Below, piece by piece: positions 37,012-45,661 of a stretch of 64,000 nucleotides of DNA (its first letter is position 1; each line of letters starts with the position of its first letter). The notes below the pieces were generated by a model. It searched no databases. It saw nothing but the letters and a program-made list of their open reading frames with translations, and was not told the origin of the DNA. Source of the DNA: an uncultured Eubacteriales bacterium (GTDB lineage Bacteria; Bacillota; Clostridia; Lachnospirales; Lachnospiraceae); the NCBI GenBank assembly GCA_900539455.1, contig UQCD01000008.1, positions 1 through 64,000 of the forward strand, written 5' to 3'. Both the position numbers and the translations under genes were made by a program.

Positions 37012-37758
37012 TTACACCTCGATTTCTAATATTTTTTTTGAAATTAAGATAGAACACATATAAATAATTAAGCAGAAGGTAGAAACAATAATGCCAGTAA
37101 TATTATGGTATAAAGGAGAGAAAAAACCATGCTGCGTTAAATCGATATATATAAATATAACAAAGGGCATTAAATACATAATAAGCTGCTCAAATTTTCT
37201 AGAAGAAACAATAGTTTCTATTTCCTCTTTTAGTTCTATCTTTTCACGAAGGACAAAGGCAGTTGATTTTATAATTGAAATCATATCACCACCACTTTTT
37301 TTGGAAATCTTGACAATCTCGCTAAAGGAGGTGATTTCCTCTATGCCCATACGATTACTAAAATTGTCAAATATATTCTCAACAGGTATATTAAGCAATA
37401 ATTTCTTTTTCATAAGATTTATTTCTTCAAGCATAATAGAAGAGGTACCATAAAGATTTTCAATGGTGCTTTGTGTTTCTAAAATAGCATTTTCAAAGGA
37501 ATAGCCTGTATTTAAAGAGGCAGAGAGTGCCATAATAAAATCTAAAAATTCCATTCGGATTTTAGAATTGCGTCTTTTATGTAAAAATATAGCTACGGTC
37601 TTAAAAAATTTCCTTAAAAATAGATTAAAGAATATGACCGGATAAATACTGTCATAAAAGAAGTGAGCTATAATGATTGAACATAGTTCAAAAATAAATA
37701 AAAAGAAAAAACGCTCCTTAAGTGACAATTTGTAATTTAAATAGTTTTTTTCGTTCAT
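37012..37758 (-). CDS. tadB: TadB-like inner-membrane platform protein
   Basis: A 248-aa T2SSF-family protein. The domain FIMALSASLNTGYSFENAILETQ through EIVKISKKSGGDMISIIKSTAFVLREKIELKEEIETIVSSRKFEQ is typical of TadB, flanked by N-terminal hydrophobic helices (about 13-45) and two C-terminal ones (about 190-240). With TadC it forms the platform on which the TadA ATPase assembles pili. It is 89 bases after tadA, a gap containing three imperfect copies of a GGTTATAT-type motif. Confidence 0.82.
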   Translation of the reverse strand: MNEKNYLNYKLSLKERFFFLFIFELCSIIIAHFFYDSIYPVIFFNLFLRKFFKTVAIFLHKRRNSKIRMEFLDFIMALSASLNTGYSFENAILETQSTIENLYGTSSIMLEEINLMKKKLLLNIPVENIFDNFSNRMGIEEITSFSEIVKISKKSGGDMISIIKSTAFVLREKIELKEEIETIVSSRKFEQLIMYLMPFVIFIYIDLTQHGFFSPLYHNITGIIVSTFCLIIYMCSILISKKILEIEV

Positions 37759-37847
37759 ATAATTATTTGGATTTGGTTATATCGTATCTTGTTATATCAG
37801 ATATGGTTATATGGATTTTGTTGTTTACTATTTGTGTATAGGTAAAA

Positions 37848-39083
37848 TTATAATTGGTAGATTGGCTCAGCTAGACCTGCAAGTAACAGCTTTTCTGTAT
37901 TTGTAAGCCTGTGACCGGTGAATTCTAGTGAGCCCTTTACTACTTTGCTGGCAGGGTCTTTATCAATAAATTTAAATATGCTGGATATAGTTATAGTGTT
38001 GCCGTCAAAGGCTGTGATTTCAGCAATATCTAATACTCTGCGGGATTTGTCCCTTAGTCGCCCTAAATGCACAATAATATCAATGCCTGTAGCAATCTGA
38101 CCGCGAATAGCACTAATAGGTAGATTTGCACCCATTAAAATCATAGTTTCTAATCTGGATAGCATATCCTTAGCACTATTTGCGTGTCCTGTACTCATAC
38201 TGCCAGAATGACCTGTATTTAGTACAGTAATCATATCACTTGCCTCCTTTCCTCTAACTTCACCAACAATGATACGATCAGGCCGCATTCGTAAAGATGT
38301 TTTAATTAAGTCCTGCATAGTGATTTCACCATTGCCTTCAATATTTGGCATACGGGTTTCTAAACGGACAAGATTTTTAATGTTGGTTAGCTGTAGCTCT
38401 GCAGAATCCTCAATAGTAATAACTCTACTGTCAGAGGGGATAAAATCTGATAAAACATTTAAAAAAGTAGTTTTTCCAGAGCCAGTGCCACCACTAATAA
38501 AAATATTGTAGCCGGCACACACAAGCGTTTTTAAGAAGGCAGCAGCCAGCTCGTTAATGGAATTAAGCTCTATTAGTCTGTCCATAGTAATATGATGATT
38601 AAAAAACTTTCTAATAGTAACAATAGGACCATCCAAGCTGACAGGTGGCAAAACAATGTTTACACGGGAGCCGTCCTTTAATCTTGCATCAACAATGGGA
38701 CTTGCTTCGTTTACACGCCGGTTGGAGATAGAGGCTATTTGTTGAATAATATCAGACAATTTCTCAGAAGATGAGAAGGCAATGTCCGACAAAATTATGT
38801 GTCCCTCCTTTTCAATAAAAATATGCTTTGTACCATTAATCATTATCTCTGATATCGAAGAATCATCTACAAGCTCCTGTAGGACATCAAGACCTCGTAT
38901 GGAATTAAAAAGTGTCTTTTTATATATAATCCTGTCACTTATAGAAATATACCGGCTAAGTCCTTGTGAAAATACTTCTTCTTCTATTAATCTTTCTATT
39001 TCCTGGTCGGATAGATTAGTCGATAGGTCAAAGTTTGTAATAAGATTTTGGTACATTGTTTGTAAAAATTCTTTATCAATCAT
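37848..39083 (-). CDS. tadA: Tad secretion ATPase TadA/CpaF
   Basis: A 411-aa hexameric secretion ATPase that powers Flp pilus assembly. Walker A is FISGGTGSGKTTFLNVL; the Asp box (TIEDSAELQL), Walker B region (RPDRIIVGEVRGKEA) and His box (TGHSGSMSTGHANSA) follow in order. It overlaps the preceding TadZ-like gene by 8 bases, as expected for an operon. Confidence 0.93.
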   Translation of the reverse strand: MIDKEFLQTMYQNLITNFDLSTNLSDQEIERLIEEEVFSQGLSRYISISDRIIYKKTLFNSIRGLDVLQELVDDSSISEIMINGTKHIFIEKEGHIILSDIAFSSSEKLSDIIQQIASISNRRVNEASPIVDARLKDGSRVNIVLPPVSLDGPIVTIRKFFNHHITMDRLIELNSINELAAAFLKTLVCAGYNIFISGGTGSGKTTFLNVLSDFIPSDSRVITIEDSAELQLTNIKNLVRLETRMPNIEGNGEITMQDLIKTSLRMRPDRIIVGEVRGKEASDMITVLNTGHSGSMSTGHANSAKDMLSRLETMILMGANLPISAIRGQIATGIDIIVHLGRLRDKSRRVLDIAEITAFDGNTITISSIFKFIDKDPASKVVKGSLEFTGHRLTNTEKLLLAGLAEPIYQL

Positions 39084-40095
39084 ATTTATCGCCTATTATA
39101 TTGGAGGTAATATAACTTAACAGAGGACTAAGCATAAGCTGATTGTATATTGATGTATTACCATCTGTGTAGGAAAAGACAGGTGGCGTAATCAGTGTAA
39201 AAATGTCCTCAGAAAAATCAGTGCAAATATTTTTTGCCGAAACTAAAAAGTCAGATAGTTTTTTTCGGGAAATATCGTCATCAACAACAGGCATATATAC
39301 CTTGTCACATAAATTGAGTAAAGGGACAATATCAAATAAGGTATTGGCAAAATCAATAATAATGTGAGTGTATTTAGTGTTTTTTAGTTGTGATAAAAAG
39401 CTGATAAGTGTATCCGAGGCTAAGTGTCTTAAATCATCTGGATAGATAGCAGGGGGTATAATATCTAGCCCATTAATTGTACAAACAATGGAATCTAAAT
39501 GATTTATAGTGTTGGAAGAATTGTCCAATAAGTAAAACATAAGCTCGGAAATGGTCTTTTTATCCTTTGACATACTTAAATAATCACAGGCATACTCATC
39601 AAAGGTAATGAACAAAGTAGGTGTCTTGCCAGAGTAAGCAGTTGCTAAGGCTATAGCGAATGATGTTTTTCCACAACGCTTAATAGGAGAGTATACACCA
39701 ATAAGCTTTGAGGTATGGTTTATAGCAAAAGCTGTATAGTTGTGTCTGTCAAGAGAAAAATGGCTCATTATTTTGTGAAGTAAGCCTTGCATAGACTGAT
39801 ACTTAAAAAATACATTGAATGTATAAGAGTCTTTTTCTATAGTAGAATCGAAATTTGTTTCACTAAGTATAAATAAGTTGAGAAAGGATATTTTGTAAAG
39901 GGGAAGCGAGCTAAATATATCTTCATTTACAAGTAAAATATCAATCTGCTTATTTACAGAGAAATCTAAAAATACATCTATCTGGGAAAAAGTCATAGTT
40001 TCGTAATCAAGGCTTGTATGAATATTAATATATTCGCAAAGGCAGCTGGAATAAGCTGTATCACTATCTAAAAGAACAATAAGTCCGTTGTTCAA
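39076..40095 (-). CDS. TadZ/CpaE-like P-loop ATPase, first gene of the Tad operon
   Basis: A 339-aa protein. The first 130 residues look like a degenerate receiver-type domain (GLIVLLDSDTAYSSCLCEYI). The second part is a MinD/ParA-like ATPase with a deviant P-loop, YSPIKRCGKTSFAIALA. TadZ/CpaE proteins localise the pilus machinery at the pole. It starts at TTG with AAGGAGGA 7 bases upstream. Confidence 0.82.
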   Translation of the reverse strand: MNNGLIVLLDSDTAYSSCLCEYINIHTSLDYETMTFSQIDVFLDFSVNKQIDILLVNEDIFSSLPLYKISFLNLFILSETNFDSTIEKDSYTFNVFFKYQSMQGLLHKIMSHFSLDRHNYTAFAINHTSKLIGVYSPIKRCGKTSFAIALATAYSGKTPTLFITFDEYACDYLSMSKDKKTISELMFYLLDNSSNTINHLDSIVCTINGLDIIPPAIYPDDLRHLASDTLISFLSQLKNTKYTHIIIDFANTLFDIVPLLNLCDKVYMPVVDDDISRKKLSDFLVSAKNICTDFSEDIFTLITPPVFSYTDGNTSIYNQLMLSPLLSYITSNIIGDKYD

Positions 40096-40320
40096 AAAAT
40101 CCTCCTTAATAGGACAAATAAAATAGAAAGATGAAGAAGTGTGCTTATTATATTTCAGCTAAAGTCATTAGTCTAATATTATTTTTTAAAAATCAAAAAT
40201 AAATTGAAAATGTGTAGAAAAACGCAGGACAAAATTGTGCAATTTACACAAAATCTTCTGGTGACAGTATAAATTAGAAAAATTTGTATATAATTTCAAA
40301 CATAAAATACTTGATAAAAT

Positions 40321-40360
40321 ATGTAAATTCAGAAGTAGATATGTAAATTCAGAAGTAGGT
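40321..40360 (+). repeat. Tandem duplication of a 20-bp unit before the yaaL-like gene
   Basis: Two adjacent 20-bp units, both ATGTAAATTCAGAAGTAG plus two bases (AT then GT), lie in the 282-base gap between the divergent Tad operon and the motility genes. The duplication ends 17 bases before the next start codon, in the probable 5' leader. Confidence 0.8.
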
Positions 40361-40377
40361 TAGGAGTAAAAACAATT

Positions 40378-40605
40378 ATGATAGGTATGAAAAAAAAGAA
40401 AAAACAATTATCGATAGAGGAAATAGAAAGGCAAAAATTAATTGAGGAGCTGGAAAAAGTAAAAAGAGATATGAATAGAACTTATACAAATCTTGAAAAT
40501 GTTGTAGACGAGGAAATTATAGATTGTCTTATATATGAATTAAATGCAACACAAATCAGGTATAAGGTCATTTTAAATCAGGTGCGGGAATTACAATCTA
40601 TTTAA
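40378..40605 (+). CDS. DUF2508 (YaaL-like) small protein
   Basis: A 75-aa highly charged, probably helical protein: a basic MIGMKKKKKQ start, then IERQKLIEELEKVKRDMNRTY and DEEIIDCLIYELNATQIRYK. The pattern resembles the YaaL/DUF2508 family, whose function is unknown. TAGGAG lies about 9 bases before the ATG. It precedes the FliK-like gene. Confidence 0.6.
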   Translation: MIGMKKKKKQLSIEEIERQKLIEELEKVKRDMNRTYTNLENVVDEEIIDCLIYELNATQIRYKVILNQVRELQSI

Positions 40606-40735
40606 GGTAATTGAATTAGGAAAGTAATTTAAAACAATCCACTTAAAAGGCAGATTTTTATTCTAAAGAAAATAGAAAAATAACCGAAATAATATACAGA
40701 ATGGATTTTGAAAAACAAGAAGGTTGAGTGATAAA

Positions 40736-43630
40736 ATGCAGGTAAATGTAGCAAATAGTAATATTGTTAATAAAGAAAATACAATAGTGAATATAGGTGT
40801 GGATAATGAAACACCTATTAAAAGCAGTGGAAAAATACAAGAGGACAAGGTAACTATATATAAAAATAGTAATCAGACAGACAAAACTGTTACATATTCA
40901 AAAAATGTAATGGGGGAGGAACAAAATAGGGCAAAGGAGGAAGCTACAGCAGCATCATTAATTGACAGCTTAAACACAATGATTACTCCGGAAGGTTATG
41001 ACCAAATGGAGGAGCTGGGGATAGTTGTGGATGATGAAAACCCAGAATTGTCAATGTCTGTCTATGAAAGAATCCAGATGGAGCTTGCTACATATTGTAA
41101 GGACTATGTTCCAACGGGACTTAATATTGATGAAAAAAAATTAGAAGAGCTTTTAGGTTCGGCAGCCTTTGCAAATGCAGTAGATAAGGCAATGTCAGTA
41201 AGAAATTTAGATGATCAGACAAAGGCAGCTATTGTAAAGGATGAAAATATTGAAAATTTACAAATAGATAAAGTATATGAAAAAGCTTATAGCTGTATGA
41301 AAAATGGCGCAACAAATTATGCAGGAAATAATACAGCAGCCAGCGCAGCAGGTGGAACAGCAAATAGTGGAGGGACACTAGGAAAAGAAGAAATAGATGA
41401 TAAAGTCTGGGAGGAGTTAAAGCCTCAAATAGAAAAGCTTTTAAGTAATTGGGGAATAGAAAATACAAAGGAAATTGAAGGGATTTCTAAATGGCTTGTG
41501 TCAAATGAAATACCTGTTACTAAAGAAAATATCTGTAAAGCAGTAATGCTACAGGATATTTCAAGGCTTGATGAGCAGCAATATAAGGATATGGTAGAAA
41601 GAAATGTAGCATATACCCTGTATTTTTCTGGTAATACCAGGGGCGCTGCCATAGAAAAAGGTCAGTATGAATTAGCTGATGTAAATCAGGCTATTGAAAG
41701 CATTAACAATATAACAAATGGTCAGTTAGACAGGTTGATAGAGGATAATAAAGAGCTAAATATTGAAAATATAAATAAATATGCAAAGCTTCCGGCAGAA
41801 GAAGCAGATACTCCGGTAAAGGAGAGTATTGGAGTTTCTACAAGTGAAAGTGGAAATATTCAGCAGGCCGGTGCCGGAGAAAATAATGAAGGCAATATAC
41901 AAATTATTACTGCAAGAAAAGTTGTAGTAGAAGCCACACTTATAATGACAGTTCCTGCACTTATGAGGGTTAAGCAGTTAGGTATCAATATTAATGTTAC
42001 AGATTTAACAACCCTGCTGGACAAAATTAATGAAATGGAAAATAAAGAAGCAGAAAAGTATTTGGAAAGTGTTGATGCAAAGGTTACACAAACTAATATT
42101 TCAAGCTTTATTGCCACAAATAAGGCAATGCTTACTATAAAACAGACAGATATTTCATTTGTTGCAAGGGTACAAAAAACAGATAGTTTAGAAAAGGTGG
42201 CTAAAATTGCCATTAGTTCATACGAGGAAGGTGCTACAAGGGTAAGGAAAGACTTAGGAGATTCCTACGAAAAGGCATTTTCAAATATTGATGATATTCT
42301 GGATAATTTAGATATGGAGCCGAATGAGGAGAATAAAAGAGCTGTAAAAATTTTAGGATATAATGCAATGTCTATAACTAAAGCAAGTGTAGAAAATGTA
42401 AAAGAAATGGCTGGGCAAATTGATAATTTAGTTGAAAATCTTAACCCAAAGGCAGCAGCATATCTTATAGCAAATGATATTAATCCTATGAAAAAAAATA
42501 TTTTGGAATTAAATTCTGAGCTTGAGAATATTAATGAAGATATAGGCACAACAGAGGAAAATTATGCGCAGTTTTTGTGGAATTTGGAAAAGTCCAATAG
42601 TATTTCTAAAGAGGACAGACAAAAGTATATTTCCCTGTTTAGAAATATTAAGTCCATTACAAAGAAAGATATTCAAGCCTTAGGTGCAGTTATTAACAGT
42701 AATATGGATTTTACAATGGATAGCCTTTTAATGGCGGTAAAATCAAGAAAAATTACAGGAGAAATATATAAGTGGGGTGATAATGGGGAAACCTATGAGG
42801 AATACAAGCTAAATATGCAAAGAGAGGGTGTTGTTACAGACGAGCAGATAAATCAGCTTATAAGCAACCACATTGTAGTAACACCAAGAAATATCAAAAA
42901 TACTGACAAGCTGCAAAATGAAAAGGATGTTTTTGATACCTTTTACAACAGCAGTAGTGAGGAAGTTAAAGCTATTGTAGACAATATTTTAGACGCTGAT
43001 GACCCAGAGGAGCTAAATCAGGCCTTTGAAAATATTTACATGGAAGCAAAAAAAACTGTTAAAAATCAAATTCATAAAGAACTTCCTTTATATTTAGATA
43101 TTGAAACAGCATTGGAGAACAGCGGACTGGCAAGAATTGTAAATGAATATGCAAAAAATGATACATATTACATTCCTGTAAAAATAGGAGAAAACATAAC
43201 AAATATTCACCTTACATTAAAGTCAGGGGAAGAGGAAAGCAAGGCCTTTGTAGACATTAAGGAAAGCCAGGCAGGTGAACTTCATTTTGAGTTTTATGAA
43301 AATGACAATACATTAAAGGGCATGCTTGTGTATGAAAATAAAAGTAGTGTTAATGAAGTTAATGAAATGGTAGCAGACTTTAAGGCTTTACTCAGTGAGA
43401 ATAATATACAGGTAACTGATATTACAGTTGTAAATAGTGAAACCTATATAGGCACCAGTAATATAGAAAGTAAAAAAACAACAAGGGAAAGCATTAATAG
43501 AAGCAATTCTTTAAATGAAAAGGATACCGATAAAAGTAAAAACAGTGAAAAGGGAAAAAGACTTTTCAGGGCTGCTAAATTATTTATTACTACCGTAAGG
43601 ACTTATGAAACTCAACAAATAAGCCGATAA
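40736..43630 (+). CDS. Large FliK-like protein next to flagellin
   Basis: A protein of about 964 aa, with no signal peptide and no membrane segment. The long middle (about 100-800) is helical with loosely repeated segments, such as NITNGQLDRLIEDNKELNIENI, LVSNEIPVTKENICKAV and YLIANDINPMKKNI. The last 200 residues (VKIGENITNIHLTLKSGEEESKAF to ALLSENNIQVTDITVV) resemble the C-terminal domain of hook-length protein FliK. The protein may match the Lachnospiraceae family DUF6240; this is from memory and untested. The ATG at 40736 is preferred over TTG at 40724. Confidence 0.55.
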   Translation: MQVNVANSNIVNKENTIVNIGVDNETPIKSSGKIQEDKVTIYKNSNQTDKTVTYSKNVMGEEQNRAKEEATAASLIDSLNTMITPEGYDQMEELGIVVDDENPELSMSVYERIQMELATYCKDYVPTGLNIDEKKLEELLGSAAFANAVDKAMSVRNLDDQTKAAIVKDENIENLQIDKVYEKAYSCMKNGATNYAGNNTAASAAGGTANSGGTLGKEEIDDKVWEELKPQIEKLLSNWGIENTKEIEGISKWLVSNEIPVTKENICKAVMLQDISRLDEQQYKDMVERNVAYTLYFSGNTRGAAIEKGQYELADVNQAIESINNITNGQLDRLIEDNKELNIENINKYAKLPAEEADTPVKESIGVSTSESGNIQQAGAGENNEGNIQIITARKVVVEATLIMTVPALMRVKQLGININVTDLTTLLDKINEMENKEAEKYLESVDAKVTQTNISSFIATNKAMLTIKQTDISFVARVQKTDSLEKVAKIAISSYEEGATRVRKDLGDSYEKAFSNIDDILDNLDMEPNEENKRAVKILGYNAMSITKASVENVKEMAGQIDNLVENLNPKAAAYLIANDINPMKKNILELNSELENINEDIGTTEENYAQFLWNLEKSNSISKEDRQKYISLFRNIKSITKKDIQALGAVINSNMDFTMDSLLMAVKSRKITGEIYKWGDNGETYEEYKLNMQREGVVTDEQINQLISNHIVVTPRNIKNTDKLQNEKDVFDTFYNSSSEEVKAIVDNILDADDPEELNQAFENIYMEAKKTVKNQIHKELPLYLDIETALENSGLARIVNEYAKNDTYYIPVKIGENITNIHLTLKSGEEESKAFVDIKESQAGELHFEFYENDNTLKGMLVYENKSSVNEVNEMVADFKALLSENNIQVTDITVVNSETYIGTSNIESKKTTRESINRSNSLNEKDTDKSKNSEKGKRLFRAAKLFITTVRTYETQQISR

Positions 43631-43682
43631 ATAAGTTATAGCAGGGCGTGTTAGCTATTACTACAATGAAAGAAGGAATAAT

Positions 43683-45068
43683 ATGAGAATTACTACAAAT
43701 ATATCAGCATTGACAGCAGTAAATCAGCTTAGAAAAAATGACAATTCAGTAGCAAAGTCACTAGAAAGACTTTCATCAGGATATAAAATAAACAGCTCTG
43801 GTGATGATCCGGTAGGTTCAGCTATCTCAAAAAAAATGAAAACCCAGATTAGAGGCTTAGGCAGAGCCAGTCAGAATGCGTCAGACGGTATAAGTGTTGT
43901 AGAAACAGCAGAAAGTACCCTTAATGAAATTTCTGCAATGGTACAAAGAATTAGAGAATTATCTGTACAGGGAGCTACAGATACATATACTGATGTTGAT
44001 CGTGAAAGTATAATGAATGAAATTAGCCAGCTTCAGACAGAAATTGATAGAATTGCCAATGATACAGAATTTAACAGCAAGTCATTATTAAATGGAAATC
44101 TAAGCAGAATAACTTATAGCAACAGAAGTGAGGTAGAGGTTACATATATGTCGGAGTTTGTTAAGTCGGGTGCCTATAACTTAGATGTTACACCAGCAAC
44201 AAAGTCAGAGTATACTTCAGGTTCAATGTCACCTGCAATGTCTGTTGACGGAACTATTGATATTAATGGGACAACTGTAGAGGTAAAAGCAGGAGATACA
44301 ATTAATGATGTATTTGAAAAGCTTGTAGATGCAGGAAACAAGCTGGATATAACTGTTGAAAAGCAGGCAAATAACGGCTTTAAAATGACAAGTAATTACA
44401 CTGGTCTATCATATCCGATTAATATATCTGCCAGTAATACTACTCTGGCAAATGAGCTTGGAATTACAAATGGTAATTATGTGCAGGGACAAAATGCAGA
44501 GGTTTTACCAGATGAATTTAATGTAGGTGGTTCAGGCTTTCCAAGTAGTACAATCGTTGTAACAGACGGAAATGATGTAACAATTAAAGCCTCAGAGGGC
44601 TTTGAAATGAAAGTAAAATTAGACGACTCAATGACAGGGGCAGGTCTTAGAGTACAGTGTTATGTATTAGAAACCGGCACAATGACTATCCAGTTAGGAG
44701 CAAATGAAGCACAGGAAATGGAAATAGACTTACCAGAGGTAACCTGCAAAACCTTAGGCATTGATAAGGTTAATGCCAGAACCTCAAGTGGCTGTCAAAG
44801 AGCAATAGTAATGTGCGATAATGCAAGCTCCTTTATTAATACTGCCCGTTCAAGAATTGGTGCATATGAAAACAGATTGGAAAGTACAATTTCATCCTTA
44901 GATGTTACAGAGGAAAATTTAACAGCAGCATTATCAAGAATAGAAGATGTGGATATGGCAGAAGAAATGACAACATATACTACAGAGAGTGTATTGACTC
45001 AGGCAGCTACATCAATGTTAGCACAGGCAAATCAGGTTCCTGAGAAAATATTACAGCTATTACAGTAG
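43683..45068 (+). CDS. fliC: Flagellin
   Basis: A 461-aa flagellin, the filament subunit exported by the flagellar type III system. The conserved N-terminal D0/D1 region begins MRITTNISALTAVNQLRK and includes LERLSSGYKINSSGDDPVGSAIS; the C-terminal region is SRIGAYENRLESTISSLDV to LAQANQVPEKILQLLQ. The middle (about 140-370) is the variable domain. GAAGGA precedes the start. It lies 52 bases after the FliK-like gene and 12 before the FliS-like gene. Confidence 0.96.
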   Translation: MRITTNISALTAVNQLRKNDNSVAKSLERLSSGYKINSSGDDPVGSAISKKMKTQIRGLGRASQNASDGISVVETAESTLNEISAMVQRIRELSVQGATDTYTDVDRESIMNEISQLQTEIDRIANDTEFNSKSLLNGNLSRITYSNRSEVEVTYMSEFVKSGAYNLDVTPATKSEYTSGSMSPAMSVDGTIDINGTTVEVKAGDTINDVFEKLVDAGNKLDITVEKQANNGFKMTSNYTGLSYPINISASNTTLANELGITNGNYVQGQNAEVLPDEFNVGGSGFPSSTIVVTDGNDVTIKASEGFEMKVKLDDSMTGAGLRVQCYVLETGTMTIQLGANEAQEMEIDLPEVTCKTLGIDKVNARTSSGCQRAIVMCDNASSFINTARSRIGAYENRLESTISSLDVTEENLTAALSRIEDVDMAEEMTTYTTESVLTQAATSMLAQANQVPEKILQLLQ

Positions 45069-45080
45069 GAGGGATAAATT

Positions 45081-45533
45081 ATGACTAAGGAAGATATTAG
45101 AGATTTTTCCATGAAGATTACTCAATGCTCTAAAACAGGGTTAGTTGTAATTACATATGAAATTATAGAAAATTATTTAAATAGTGCTATAGAATGTCAT
45201 AAAAAAATGGATATTGAGGGTTTTAGATTTAATATTAAAAAGGCTAAGCAGTTTTTAAATGATTTGTCATCTAGTTTGGATTTTAATTATAAGATTTCCT
45301 TTGATTTAATGAGTCTGTATATGTTTATAAATAATAGACTTGTTAGTGCATCAGTTAGAAAGTCTGTAGACTTGTTAGATGAATGTTTAAACATTATTGA
45401 CAGCTTGAAGAGTGCCTTTGGAAAAATTGAAGGTGAGGACAAGCGAGGTAAGGTAATGCCAAATAGTGACCAGGTTTATGTTGGATTAACATATGGAAAA
45501 GGCAGTAAATTAAATGAGTACTCATTAAGATAA
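45081..45533 (+). CDS. fliS: FliS-like flagellin chaperone
   Basis: A 150-aa, mainly helical protein. The pattern LVVITYEIIENYLNSAIECHKK, FNIKKAKQFLNDLSSSLDFN and LMSLYMFINNRLVSASVRKSVD follows FliS, which binds the flagellin C terminus and prevents early polymerisation. Position 12 bases after flagellin with an AGGAGG site supports this. It has an added polar tail of about 30 residues and is rather divergent. Confidence 0.72.
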   Translation: MTKEDIRDFSMKITQCSKTGLVVITYEIIENYLNSAIECHKKMDIEGFRFNIKKAKQFLNDLSSSLDFNYKISFDLMSLYMFINNRLVSASVRKSVDLLDECLNIIDSLKSAFGKIEGEDKRGKVMPNSDQVYVGLTYGKGSKLNEYSLR

Positions 45534-45661
45534 AAATAATGAACTTTAGTCATTTTTTGTTTAAATGTTACAATAATAAAAAATATTTTTAAGTAAATTG
45601 CTGATGATTTTTTTGTAATATTATAGTAAAATAAGAGTATTAAAATAGAGTAGGTGATAGG

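Noticed and set aside
40261..40294. Promoter GTGACA to TATAAT before the yaaL-like gene
   Set aside because: The spacer is 22 bases, too long for a sigma-A promoter.
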